This document shows, piece by piece, positions 1 to 7,983 of a stretch of 22,861 bases of DNA. Source of the stretch: Chara braunii (lineage: Eukaryota; Streptophyta; Charophyceae; Charales; Characeae); NCBI GenBank assembly GCA_003427395.1, contig BFEA01000101.1, forward strand, positions 3,096,287 to 3,119,147, read 5' to 3'. The notes below the pieces were generated by a model that saw only the letters and a program-made list of their open reading frames with translations, made no database searches and was not told the DNA's origin. The position numbers and the translations under genes are program-made. Position 1 is the first letter of the stretch. Each line of letters starts with the position of its first letter.

Positions 1-271
1 TCTCCCTTTTTCCATCTCTCTTCGATCCTCCTATCCTTCATCTCTCTTCGACCTTTCTCCCTCCCTCTCTCTTCTCTCTCTTTGTCCGTTTGTTACATGC
101 CCAGATGGGCGATGTTNATATAAACCACGGANCCGNAATGCGATGAACCGGTCTNAATGGACAATGCAGCGCAATGAGATCTCAACAAGCAGTTTACATT
201 CTGATGCATACANGATGGTGTCTTATACAAGTCCTGATCTGACTGGGACTGACCTCCTCCANGTGGTACAG

Positions 272-567
272 NATAGTGCAGCAGAATACTNGAATACTAA
301 AGACTAATCCTAATCAATGTTACGATGCAGACCAAACACTCATCATTCTCCTCATGCGGCGTGAAGGGAGCCTGGTGCCATACACAGGCAGAGGTGCCAG
401 GTCCATTTCGTGCACAGACGAAGAGGAGAGGATCAGATGGNGAGGAGGAAGGGAGAGATGGGAAGGTCGTCAACACTAAATCCTGTTGCAAGTCCCAAAT
501 AATCCTCGTCCTATGTCTGAATCCCAGTGTCTAGTCTGGATCTAATGTCGTCAAGTCTCGAGTCACC
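272..567 (+). repeat. Dispersed degenerate repeat, copy 1 of 3
   Basis: The unit begins with TAGTGCAGCAGA, followed by a diverged block and then a segment ending in a GTCGTCAAGTC-like string and a GAGTCAC-like string. The same order of landmarks recurs at 1051-1318 and, less completely, at 1524-1690. Copies are diverged by many substitutions and small indels, so this is an old duplication. It may be a fragment of an unrecognised mobile element or of a larger satellite unit. No coding potential is visible. Confidence 0.6.
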
Positions 568-756
568 ATTCACTCCTCTCTCTTCCTCTCTCTCTTCCTC
601 TCTCTCCCTCTCTCCGTTTCGAGCCAGATACCAACCTGGGTTGTTGGCGCATGCTGCAGGTACCTCGAAGACGAAGCTGGAACAACGGCGCTTACAGGTA
701 AGTACCTCTGGCCTCCACCCAATCTCTTTCTCTCTCTCACATCTCTCTCCCACACT

Positions 757-779
757 TACACACACACACACACACACAA
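757..779. repeat. (AC)n microsatellite
   Basis: An almost pure AC dinucleotide run directly follows a CT-rich tract. A second, shorter CT/CA tract lies at about 1738-1776. Confidence 0.9.
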
Positions 780-1050
780 CCGAGCGATGACACTTGGTCC
801 GTTGATCACGCCCAGTCAACACTCGTGCTCTCTGTTACTCCCTCTTTTCTCTCCCCCTCTCGATAGCCACACAGAGCGATGGCGATTCTCTCTCCTTTCT
901 CACGCTTTCTCTCATCTTTCTCTCACTCTTTCCCTCATCTCTTTTCTCACTCCCCCTTTCTCTCTACTCCCTCCTTCCTCTCTTTCTTTCATGCGCACCT
1001 ACACACCCTGTTGCCTTTTCGCTAATGTTGATCTTCATGTAAAGCCCAAG

Positions 1051-1318
1051 ATAGTGCAGCAGACTACTTAGATACCAATGATCCGAACAGTCAATACCGC
1101 AATGTAGCCCCACCGTACCCTTATCATGCTCGTACAGAACGAATGTGTCAGTCTCTGCCATGTACAGTCCAAGAGGAGGAGTTAGATGAGAAAGGGGAAA
1201 GAAGGGTATGTCGTCAATACCAAGTCCCGTTATAAGCCCCTAATATCCCCCTTGCAACGTCTGAATCCCAATGTCGAGTCCGGATCCTAGTCGTCAAGTC
1301 CTGAGTCACAACTCTCTC
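1051..1318 (+). repeat. Dispersed degenerate repeat, copy 2 of 3
   Basis: It opens with TAGTGCAGCAGACTACTTAG and ends with a CAAGTCCTGAGTCACAACTC segment. It matches copy 1 at both ends and shares the CTTAGATACCA...CAATGTAGC block with copy 3. Its start lies 779 bp from that of copy 1. Confidence 0.6.
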
Positions 1319-1523
1319 ATAGTTTGCGGACGCATTGTAGTCAGGTAGCGAGAGGATGAGAGGGAGATGCTAACCTTCTCTCCTTTCTCCCTCCATCCTC
1401 CTCCTCCATCTTTTCCCTCCTTCTCAATCTCCCCTTCTTTCACTATGCGTGTGCGTGTTGCATGCGGTAAGGTGCAGACCAGAACAGGAACCGATCTTGC
1501 ATGCAAGTACCAGGTAGCATGGG

Positions 1524-1690
1524 CGACTTAGATACCATTGATCCGCACAGTCAAGATTGCAATGTAGCTTCGTCATACAACGTCATTGTCCCCTACGGAA
1601 GAAGGGCCTGGCGTTCGTACGCGATGAGGCGTCGACCCTTGCCATACAACGGACGAAGAAGGTTAGTAGAAGAAGCGGGAAAGATAGGAG
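1524..1690 (+). repeat. Dispersed degenerate repeat, copy 3 of 3 (partial)
   Basis: It shares CTTAGATACCATTGATCCG, then GCAATGTAGC, then a CCATACA...GAAGAAGG block with the other copies. It lacks their recognisable GAGTCAC end and runs into a GA-rich tract. Confidence 0.5.
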
Positions 1691-2356
1691 AGGGTGAAGG
1701 AGAGATGGTGGGCTTAGAAGAGGAAAAAAAGAACTNTCTTTCTCTCTGTCTCTCTCACATGCACACACACACACTCGCCCATACGTAGTGCGTGTATATA
1801 CTCATGCTTTATTGGTAGATTCATTCGTTTTCCTATTATTTTATTTGTTCATTTATTCTATTTATTTATTTATTCTCCGAGGTAAGCCGCATGGTTGTAG
1901 GCCTACCTCCTTCCTTCTTGCCGTCGTCCGAGTCGTCGCTTGTCGTCGTCGTCCGCCCGGTCCGTCAAGCTTTCACCCCTCGAATTCTTCTCCTTTTTCC
2001 NCCTCCCTTCTTTCTTCTCTCTCTCTTTCTCCTCTTGTCTCCTTCCTTCCTTTGCCTTCCATCGCTATCCGCTCCTCGTTTGCCTAGAGCAAGCGGGCGA
2101 CTTACGACTCGCTCGTTGTGTCTGCGAACGCTAGCGCCCCCTCTGATCGCAATCGTGCTCGTCTTCCCGCTTGGTGCCCCTCTTTCCTCTCGCACTAGTA
2201 TTCGCGTTTGCATGCTGCTTGCGCGCTAGTGCTCGCTGCTGCCCGTGCTCTCGCCTCCTTCCTTTTTCCTCAGATAGTATCCCTCTTTTCTTGATCTCGT
2301 AGTTGTCGGCCCTCAGTGAAAACCCGACCTGGCCAGATCAGTCGGCTACTTGTCCG

Positions 2357-2389
2357 ATGAATCTTGCCCTAGTATAGGGCGGGGTTCAT
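2357..2389. other. Stem-loop with interrupted arms
   Basis: The inner arms GCCCTA and TAGGGC are separated by GTA (2366-2380). The outer arms ATGAA and TTCAT bracket them. No T-run follows, and there is no gene nearby for it to terminate. Function is unknown. Confidence 0.5.
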
Positions 2390-2559
2390 TTGAGCACCCT
2401 CGGGCAGATAGGCCGTTGAGAAAAAGGTAACAAGCGTAAAACAAGGAAAATAAGAATAATAAAATTAAAATAAAGGAACCGAACTAATAAAATCTAACGA
2501 AAATCAGCCTACAGTTCCCCTTACCTTACCAAGTGTACGACACTTGGTTCCAACCAACG

Positions 2560-2612
2560 TTCTAACCTTACTAACTTTTGTACGTGAGGTCGCAGGTTCA
2601 AGTCCCGACCGA
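2560..2612 (+). other. tRNA-like 3' half with Pol III B-box
   Basis: GGTTCAAGTCC at 2595-2605 fits the B-box/T-loop consensus of tRNAs and tRNA-derived SINEs, and it sits in a TCGCAGG-TTCAAGT-CCCGA context. The T-stem is imperfect and no convincing A-box lies at the usual distance upstream. I read it as a decayed tRNA-derived sequence rather than a functional gene. Confidence 0.35.
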
Positions 2613-2671
2613 CCGCGACTTGGTAAAAAATTGAGTCGGAGTCCTTGTCAAAAAGGGAGCCAGTCTCAGCG

Positions 2672-2745
2672 GTAAGTAGGTTTCGATCCCTGTATCCTCT
2701 GGTTAGTTGACAACCCCTAAACCTACTAAGCTAGCTACCACTTCG
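2672..2745 (-). other. tRNA-like sequence with A-box and B-box (SINE head or tRNA relic)
   Basis: On the minus strand TAGCTTAGTAGG (2733-2722) fits the A-box consensus TRGCNNAGYNGG at every position. GATCGAAACC (2688-2679) fits the B-box core GWTCRANNC. The two box starts lie about 45 nt apart, as in tRNA-type Pol III promoters. A GGTT/AACC stem with a 7-nt loop (GTCAACT) lies where an anticodon arm would be. The T-stem and acceptor stem do not pair well. This points to a tRNA-derived SINE promoter or a decayed tRNA, not a working tRNA. Confidence 0.5.
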
Positions 2746-2981
2746 AATAGAAGGGGAGCAACTCAGTATGTAAATAGTAGTGGCTCAATCTTGCCAGTGG
2801 TCTGAACCCTTTCTTGAGTATATGAGGGAGTGTGTAGTTTCACCGGTCTGTATGCCAACCTGAATGCTTGTTGGTTTGTGTGTGCTTACGCATGCCAGAC
2901 TGCATGCCTGTCGGCTTGGGCGTGTGTGTGACCCGCAAGGGCACTTAGTTACCCAGAAGGCCCGTAGGCCCGGTACTTAGC

Positions 2982-3179
2982 CGTGGCCGCGCCATTTGGC
3001 GGTCGCGGCGGAGACACATTTTAACGGCAGGTAGGCCGGTTCCTTGCTATGACCGCGACACTCGAGGGTCGCGGCGGGGAAACATTCTAGCGGCGGGCAG
3101 ACCGGTGCTTGGCTATGGCTGCGACATTCGAGGGTCGCGACAAGAAAACCCAAGTGGCGGGAAAGAGATCCGCTATACC
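2982..3179. repeat. 66-bp tandem repeat, three copies, each with a hairpin
   Basis: Units begin at 2982, 3048 and 3114. Each holds a GC-rich inverted repeat, for example CCGCGAC/GTCGCGG in unit 2. It is followed by an AAACATT-like string, a GCGG(C/G)GGG-like string and a CGGTGCTTGGC-like end. Because 66 is divisible by three, a minus-strand frame stays open through the array and shows an imperfect 22-residue repeat. Its coding value is doubtful because the array alone could produce it. Confidence 0.75.
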
Positions 3180-3255
3180 TTGAGCGGGACGGACAATATT
3201 CAAGTAGTAAGTAGGTCGGTGTCACACCTCAATGAGGTAGATTGCGGCGGTTACT

Positions 3256-3274
3256 CAACTCGGAGGCCGAGTTG
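3256..3274. other. Perfect 8-bp inverted repeat
   Basis: CAACTCGG and CCGAGTTG are separated by AGG. It lies in a gene-free, hairpin-rich stretch. No role can be assigned. Confidence 0.6.
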
Positions 3275-3618
3275 GGGGAAACAAAAGCCGAAAATTTTTA
3301 GAATACCTGGTACCTGAAGACAGACAGGTACTAGACTAAGAATCAGTGCTTGTCGCAGATCTTCCTAACACACCATTAACCCAACTGACCCCTCGACCTT
3401 TTCTGTCAAGGAGTATTACTACTGATCCTAATTACCACGGCGCGCGTTATAATAATGCGCGCACTCTCTTAACGAAATTTTCTCACCGATTTTTGCCCCG
3501 ACCTCAGTGGCCGAGGAACTCACTTCCAATGTCACGCCAAGCGTGCACACCCTTTTTATTCCAGACTGGCTACGTCATGGTAGCCGACGCGGCCACCGTG
3601 TCGAATGCATAGACATGG

Positions 3619-3644
3619 CAAAATACCCTTGTAAGGGTATTTTG
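3619..3644. other. Perfect 12-bp inverted repeat, 2-nt loop
   Basis: CAAAATACCCTT and AAGGGTATTTTG are separated by GT. This is one of the strongest perfect palindromes in the window. It could be a cruciform-forming site, a transposon end remnant or a binding site. No neighbouring gene supports a terminator role. Confidence 0.75.
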
Positions 3645-3797
3645 TCCGACAGTATCCCAGACCTTATTAAGCGACGTCCCCGTCGCTCGGAGAACTATAT
3701 GCAAACAAACAGAAGGATTTCGACAAGCAAATTCGTCAAATCCGAACCCTGGGGTGAGATGTGGATTAGGATTGACGTTGTCACCTCACTTTTCATT

Positions 3798-3882
3798 ACT
3801 ACTGCCGGGATTTTAACCCGGGTCTCCCACATTATAACATGACTGACTTGAAGTGGGGATACTAGATCTATACTACAGTATA
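3798..3882 (-). tRNA. tRNA-Asp-like sequence with enlarged anticodon loop (pseudogene or SINE head)
   Basis: Read on the minus strand, this 85-nt segment folds like a tRNA. The acceptor arms (3882-3876 and 3804-3798) pair at five of seven positions. A TA follows, then a D-arm GTAT-AGATCTA-GTAT and an anticodon stem CCCAC/GTGGG (5 bp). A four-nt variable region AGAC leads to a T-arm CCGGG-TTAAAAT-CCCGG with a perfect 5-bp stem. The order and strings (GTAGTATAG, GTATCCCC, GGGAGACCCGGGTT) resemble plant tRNA-Asp as I recall it. The anticodon loop is 22 nt instead of 7, consistent with a 15-nt intron-like insertion, so the anticodon cannot be read with certainty. The D-loop lacks GG and the T-loop has A where C56 is expected. 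It is therefore probably a pseudogene or the head of a tRNA-derived element. Confidence 0.5.
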
Positions 3883-4172
3883 TGAAATAGTTAAGTATGA
3901 CAACGCACCTTTTCTCTCCCCACACCCTTAGACTTTGGATCCAGGTATTTGTTGGTTGTTTTCGGGGCTGGTGTTCGAGTACGAACTCATCCCGTCAAAC
4001 ACGGGTCTTAACCGAGACCTCGGTTGTTCAACTCTTTGACATTGCTTGTCCAAAGTTGCCTGTTGTCCTGTCCGAAGCCTAATATAGGAGGACAACGGTC
4101 TTCATCTTGACCCACCACAGTCCTGCTGATCAGGCCGGAGCTGCGGCCCACCGCGTTGTTGCTTATCGGTGG

Positions 4173-4435
4173 TTACCCTCGTTGGTTGCGCAACGATGGG
4201 TCAGTCATCCTATCTTTAAAATTTACTAATCTCGACCCCTTCGACATCCACCTGAATAGATCCTTTCATTGGGGTGGTCACCCCTCTAGTATCTCTTCGA
4301 TGCCATAGTCGAAGGGTCGGCTGTCTGGTTATGCTAGGTCAGCAGCCTACGCTGGGAGTTACGTCCCAACGATGCCAATTTTCCACCATAGGCTTGGTAA
4401 TTTTATGCCCTCAGGTTAACCCTTGAGGTGGATGA
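4173..4435. other. Cluster of inverted repeats in gene-free DNA
   Basis: Several dyads are packed together. CGTTG/CAACG lies at 4173-4188 and GGGGTG-GT-CACCCC at 4271-4284. A long-range pair, CGACCCCTTCGAC (about 4233-4245) with GTCGAAGGGTCG (about 4308-4319), encloses the second. CCTCA/TGAGG lies at about 4410-4430. The nested pairing suggests a structured RNA or a decayed fold-back element. I recognise no RNA family. Confidence 0.4.
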
Positions 4436-4570
4436 ACGATGCCTTTAAAATAAACCAAATAAATGAGAATTTTTAATAAATCGAGCATTCGTCAGACTGC
4501 CACTCAGGGTTGCGCCTTCCAAGTCTTTGATCATAAGCTCGGTGAGGCACGCACCTCGGGGTCATTTTGT

Positions 4571-4574
<4 letters not shown>

Positions 4575-4612
<38 letters not shown>
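4575..4612. repeat. (TA)n microsatellite
   Basis: A nearly pure TA run is followed by ATAGATGTATATATG and two short AACCATTATTTTTA direct repeats (about 4629 and 4650). Confidence 0.9.
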
Positions 4613-4615
<3 letters not shown>

Positions 4616-4659
4616 TGTATATATGTGAAACCATTATTTTTATATATATAACCATTATT

Positions 4660-5195
4660 TTTAAGATAAACTTTTATTGACTCTTTGCTTGTCTGAAACC
4701 AACAAAACAATTATCCACTCAAACCCATTTCGTAAAACACAATGTTTTACCTCATGAGAGGTATTTGCTCATACCATAGCATGACATTTCCAAATTATGC
4801 ACATAGATCAATCTGGCATTAGATCACTCAATCTTCTGCCATCTTTCATACATTCACCGACCTACCCGTCCCTTTACCACTTTTCCAGACCTCAGAGGAT
4901 CTTCAAACAGTGATAGACGAAGGGAGGTACTCACTCATAGAAGAGACTTGACAATCATAGACACGGGGATGCACACAATGTGAAGCGTTTTGAGGTCACC
5001 AGCTCATCTGCCCCTGATCTCATACATATAAGTATAAAATACAAGCATGATACAAGTGTCATTTGTGACTCACCCACTCATCCTCATCTATTTCCCCTTT
5101 AAATGTTCATGCACCCCGTCCTACTAGGTCATAACCTCTCCTACTTACTCATACATCCATTCTTTCTCAGTTCATATCTCTGATACCTTCTATCC
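4660..5195. other. Gene-free spacer with minus-strand polypurine tract
   Basis: No coding frame or recognisable family is visible. On the minus strand AAAGGGGAAA (5100-5091), about 95 bp after the end of the gag-type gene, resembles a retrotransposon polypurine tract, the primer for plus-strand DNA synthesis that normally abuts the 3' LTR. I cannot find a matching LTR pair, so the assignment is tentative. Confidence 0.3.
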
Positions 5196-5807
5196 TCAAA
5201 AGTCAATTGCCAACCCCAGCATCCTATGCAGTGTCACTCTGCCACCTTCATGTGTCCTAGGGATCACCTGTCCATTCCGGGCTACCAGCCTTCCTCTTAA
5301 GTCAAGCCTGACCATCCCTCTCCTAATATACTCAGCCAATACAGTACAACTATCCCTGAAATGACCCTTTTCCATACAGAAGAAACATCCTTGTTGGTCC
5401 TTGTTATGTCTGGCTCTTTTGGCCAGTGGTCTACTCGAGGTTTCTGCCTGACTTTCTGCTCCTTCAGATGCCTCCAAGCCAGGCTGCTCACTCCTTTTTA
5501 TCCCCTTCTGTTGAGGCTCATTCAGTCTCTCATCTTTGTCTTCCTTCGGGGCTGAAGGTACATCAACTATGGGTCCTCCTTGTGGCTCTCTGCTGGATGG
5601 TCCTTCTCCTCTAGCCTCAGTCAGCTCGTCCAACTTCCCTCTTCCTTCCTGAGACAGAGGGGCTCTCTCTTCTCCTTCTGCCAGTCTGACCTCAAGTCCC
5701 TTCTCCCCCTGCCTTTCCACCACTTTCGTGGTTTCACCTTTCTTCTCCTGATCGCTTAATTTGAGCTCTTCCATTCCCTTCAATATTTCACCCACCTTTT
5801 CTCCCAA
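5196..5807 (-). pseudogene. gag-type gene, 3' part: linker and CCHC zinc knuckle
   Basis: This is the C-terminal part of a Ty3/Gypsy Gag-like protein (203 residues visible). A charged, Glu/Gln-rich disordered linker with a basic patch (RPLAKRARH, about residues 126-134) precedes a CCHC knuckle with C141, C144, H149 and C154, which fits CX2CX4HX4C. A tail rich in Arg and Gly follows and ends at a clean stop. Knuckles of this type bind RNA in the particle. The frame has no ATG start. It overlaps the preceding coiled-coil segment at 5780-5807 in a different frame, so a frameshift (or unrecognised intron) joins them. The tail shape, with a short DxxG-type strand and NGxVIP, resembles the post-knuckle tail of the other gag in this window. 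No protease or RT follows it within the window. Confidence 0.7.
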
Positions 5808-6631
5808 TCTTGTCCCAACTTCTCTCTCTCAGAGATCTCATTGTCCAGGTCCTGCCCTTGCATGCTGACTTCAGAGCATATACCTTCCACCTTTTTCTCC
5901 ACCCTTCCCCTCTCAGCTATTTCATTCTCCAACTCTTTTCCTTTCATGGTCAGGGAGGCCTTCAAAGTGCTCACTTGTTTCTCCAATTCTTCCCTTCCCT
6001 TCTTCAGCTCCTCCACTTCCTTCTTCATTCCTTCCACTTCTCCTACCAACTGCGTCACCTGAGCATCCCTCTCTTCTTCCTTCTTTCTTAACCTGCTCAT
6101 CTCCTTCAAGAGTCCAGGGATGTAATCCAAGAACCCTTGAGTGAAGAGTTCATTGCTGCCCTTGAGTTTTGCCTGGAGTCCCTTTCCTACTGTGTCTAGG
6201 TCTTCCCCAACTTCTTTTGCTCCACCTTCTCCTTCCATCTTCCCCATCTTCCTGGCAATCTCAGCATAATCTTCAAAGAGTCTGGTGCATTTCTCATCCA
6301 ACAATTTGTGCAGATCCATCATCTTTTGCAAGTTATCTGAGTGACTTGAACTCACCACCAGCTCTGAGAGGAGCATCCTCTCAAATCTGACATCCCATGC
6401 AGAGTTCACAGGCAGGTCGTCATACTGCAGCATCCTGATCACATAATCCCTCCATCCTTTCCTCTTCCTACACTTTTGAGCCTTTTCCTCCTTACTTACC
6501 TGCCCTTCCTCCACCTCTTCTCTCAACTGGGACGACTCTCCATACTCTACCATTTTCTTTCCCACTTCAACTTCCACTTCCTTGACCCTTCTCAACTTCC
6601 CCTCCTTTTCACCCTTCTCTCCTTCCTTCAC
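5780..6631 (-). pseudogene. gag-type gene, middle part: helical region and long coiled coil
   Basis: 283 codons are open without a stop. A Lys/Glu-rich N-terminal part leads to a hydrophobic helical stretch (RDYVIRMLQYDDLP, about residues 60-75). From about residue 178 a classical heptad pattern follows, with repeated LxxExxxLKK-type turns to the end, predicting a long coiled coil. Coiled coils between capsid and knuckle can drive Gag assembly, which is an inference here. The start codon would be GTG, so this is a continuation of the upstream frame rather than an independent gene. It begins where the previous segment stops (6628-6631), indicating a one- or two-base frameshift. Strong Glu/Lys usage gives the opposite strand its CT-rich look and its spurious Ser/Pro-rich open frames. 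Confidence 0.65.
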
Positions 6632-7569
6632 CTCTCTGTCTCCAATCGACCCTTTTCCATCAGTCCTCTCAACTCTTGGAGCTTGCCTCTTTCCTGGATC
6701 TTCTTCCCTTCTCCCATTCCTTTTGCTCCTCCTTCCTCCTCAGTCCCTTTCTCCTGTACCCCTTTCCTTCCAATTTCGACTGGTCCAGTGCTTTTCTCCC
6801 TTAGTGCCACATTTGCCCCCTTGCTCTCTTTCCTTCTTCCTGCTTCCACCTCCTCTTCCCGTTCATCTCCTTCTGCCTGGTCAGATCCCCTGTTGTTGCT
6901 CTTGGGGGCGACCCTCGCCTTGTTCTTCAGTCTTCTCAGAGGCACATCATCCTCTTCTTCATCCTCAGCCTCCTTTCCCTGCAGCTCATTCATCTCCCTT
7001 CCAATCCACAACCCCTTTTCCTGCAATCTTTCCTTCCTTGTCTGATCCTGTCTCGCCTGGGTGTATGCAATCCCCAATTCTGCTGCTATCCTCTTCCAGG
7101 TTCGACTTCCTTCCACGATCCCTCTTACTTCCTCCTTCTAACTTCTTTCTGTTCTTGCAATCAACTGCTTCTTTTTCTCTTCTTCACTCCACTCCCCCTT
7201 CTCTGCGGCCAACTGCAAACTGTCGATGAAGTCCTCCAGATTTGTTCCATCAAATTTCAAGTCGTCCTCAACATCATCCCTTGGGTAGGTCCCCATTTCC
7301 TTCCACAACCTCACCTTGCAAGCCCTCCACCTTGCACATCCTGCTGCCGCTCCTTCAATCTTTCTCTTGTATACTCCTGTTCCAGTCACGTTTGCGAGTT
7401 TTTCCTTGTCTCCCCACTCTCTTCTGAACCCGTACTCCTCAAAATCTCGTAAGAACACTCGCAGGTTATCCCCAGCCCCGTAAACGGGCAACACCTCCAT
7501 GCTCCTTGAGATTTTCTGATCTCTCCTCTGGCCGCCCTTTCTCAAGGTAGGTCCAGAGGGCCCTGCCAT
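6628..7569 (-). pseudogene. gag: gag-type gene, 5' part: capsid-like domain and acidic linker
   Basis: An ATG at 7569 opens a frame to 6628, broken by one in-frame TAG at 7138-7140. The same frame resumes after the stop, so the two pieces are one domain. The N-terminus shows capsid-like features: VYGAGDNLRVFLRDFEEYGF (about residues 29-48) and FDGTNLEDFIDSLQLAAEKG (about 105-124), the type of FxG..xxxFLxxFE signature seen in Ty3/Gypsy Gag. After the stop comes an Arg/Gln helical stretch, then a very acidic run (AEDEEEDD) and a basic, low-complexity linker. A polypyrimidine-AG (about 7617-7640, minus) lies just upstream of the ATG and could be a splice acceptor. The gene sits downstream of an integrase, an unusual order that suggests a second, partial or gag-only element. 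Confidence 0.65.
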
Positions 7570-7839
7570 CGCTCCTCTCTACGCCATGGCCTCTCCTTTC
7601 CAAGGGTCACGCCTGCACATAGAGAAAGAGCAAATGACAGGTACAAGGGTCAGATCATCATTAAGGCAACATTTCTTGTTAAACACAAGTTTGACAATGC
7701 CTTCCTCTATCAAGCACCTACATACACGCACATATATATATATATACACACATGCATATATATATATACATATATACATACATTAGCGTATACACACTTA
7801 TCCCCACTTATACCCCTTTGCATCCATGTATGTACACAT

Positions 7840-7890
<51 letters not shown>

Positions 7891-7983
7891 TGTATGCATC
7901 CATATATGTATGAGCATAATCTTGGGCAATTGGGTACATACCTGCATAGAAATTGATACACATATGCATGCCTAAACACCTTC
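7570..7983. other. Spacer between integrase and gag-type gene, with microsatellites
   Basis: It contains TA/CA microsatellites at about 7729-7783 and a long TA run at 7844-7888, otherwise unremarkable sequence. A good splice-donor string, GAG|GTAAGC, reads on the minus strand at about 8020-8028 in the last codons of the integrase frame. A polypyrimidine-CAG acceptor lies near 7617. Together they could bound an intron of about 400 bp that removes the microsatellites. No clear LTR or polypurine tract follows the integrase. Confidence 0.45.

Larger units (their letters stand above)
1..2290. other. Gene-free CT/CA-rich low-complexity stretch
   Basis: This stretch is dominated by CT-rich runs (about 560-620, 830-990 and 1990-2050), a short AC microsatellite and scattered N bases. 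Reading frames here are short and consist of Ser/Leu/Pro or Arg/Glu runs produced by the CT/GA bias. I see no protein family in any of them. Apart from the dispersed repeat listed separately I see no gene. Confidence 0.7.

Noticed and set aside
690-710. CAG|GTAAGT splice-donor consensus
   Set aside because: It is a perfect donor string, but no coding exon precedes it and no gene can be assembled around it.
2977-3225. Minus-strand frame with 22-residue repeats
   Set aside because: It is probably a by-product of a 66-bp tandem repeat that happens to be a multiple of three. It has only three units and no domain.
6476-7229. Plus-strand open frames of 189 and 215 codons
   Set aside because: They are antisense shadows of the Glu/Lys-rich gag-type gene. 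Their Ser/Pro/Leu/Phe-only composition follows from the CT-rich strand.
7844-7888. TA run considered as a promoter or LTR TATA region
   Set aside because: It is a simple microsatellite and the sequence around it does not pair with any second LTR copy.
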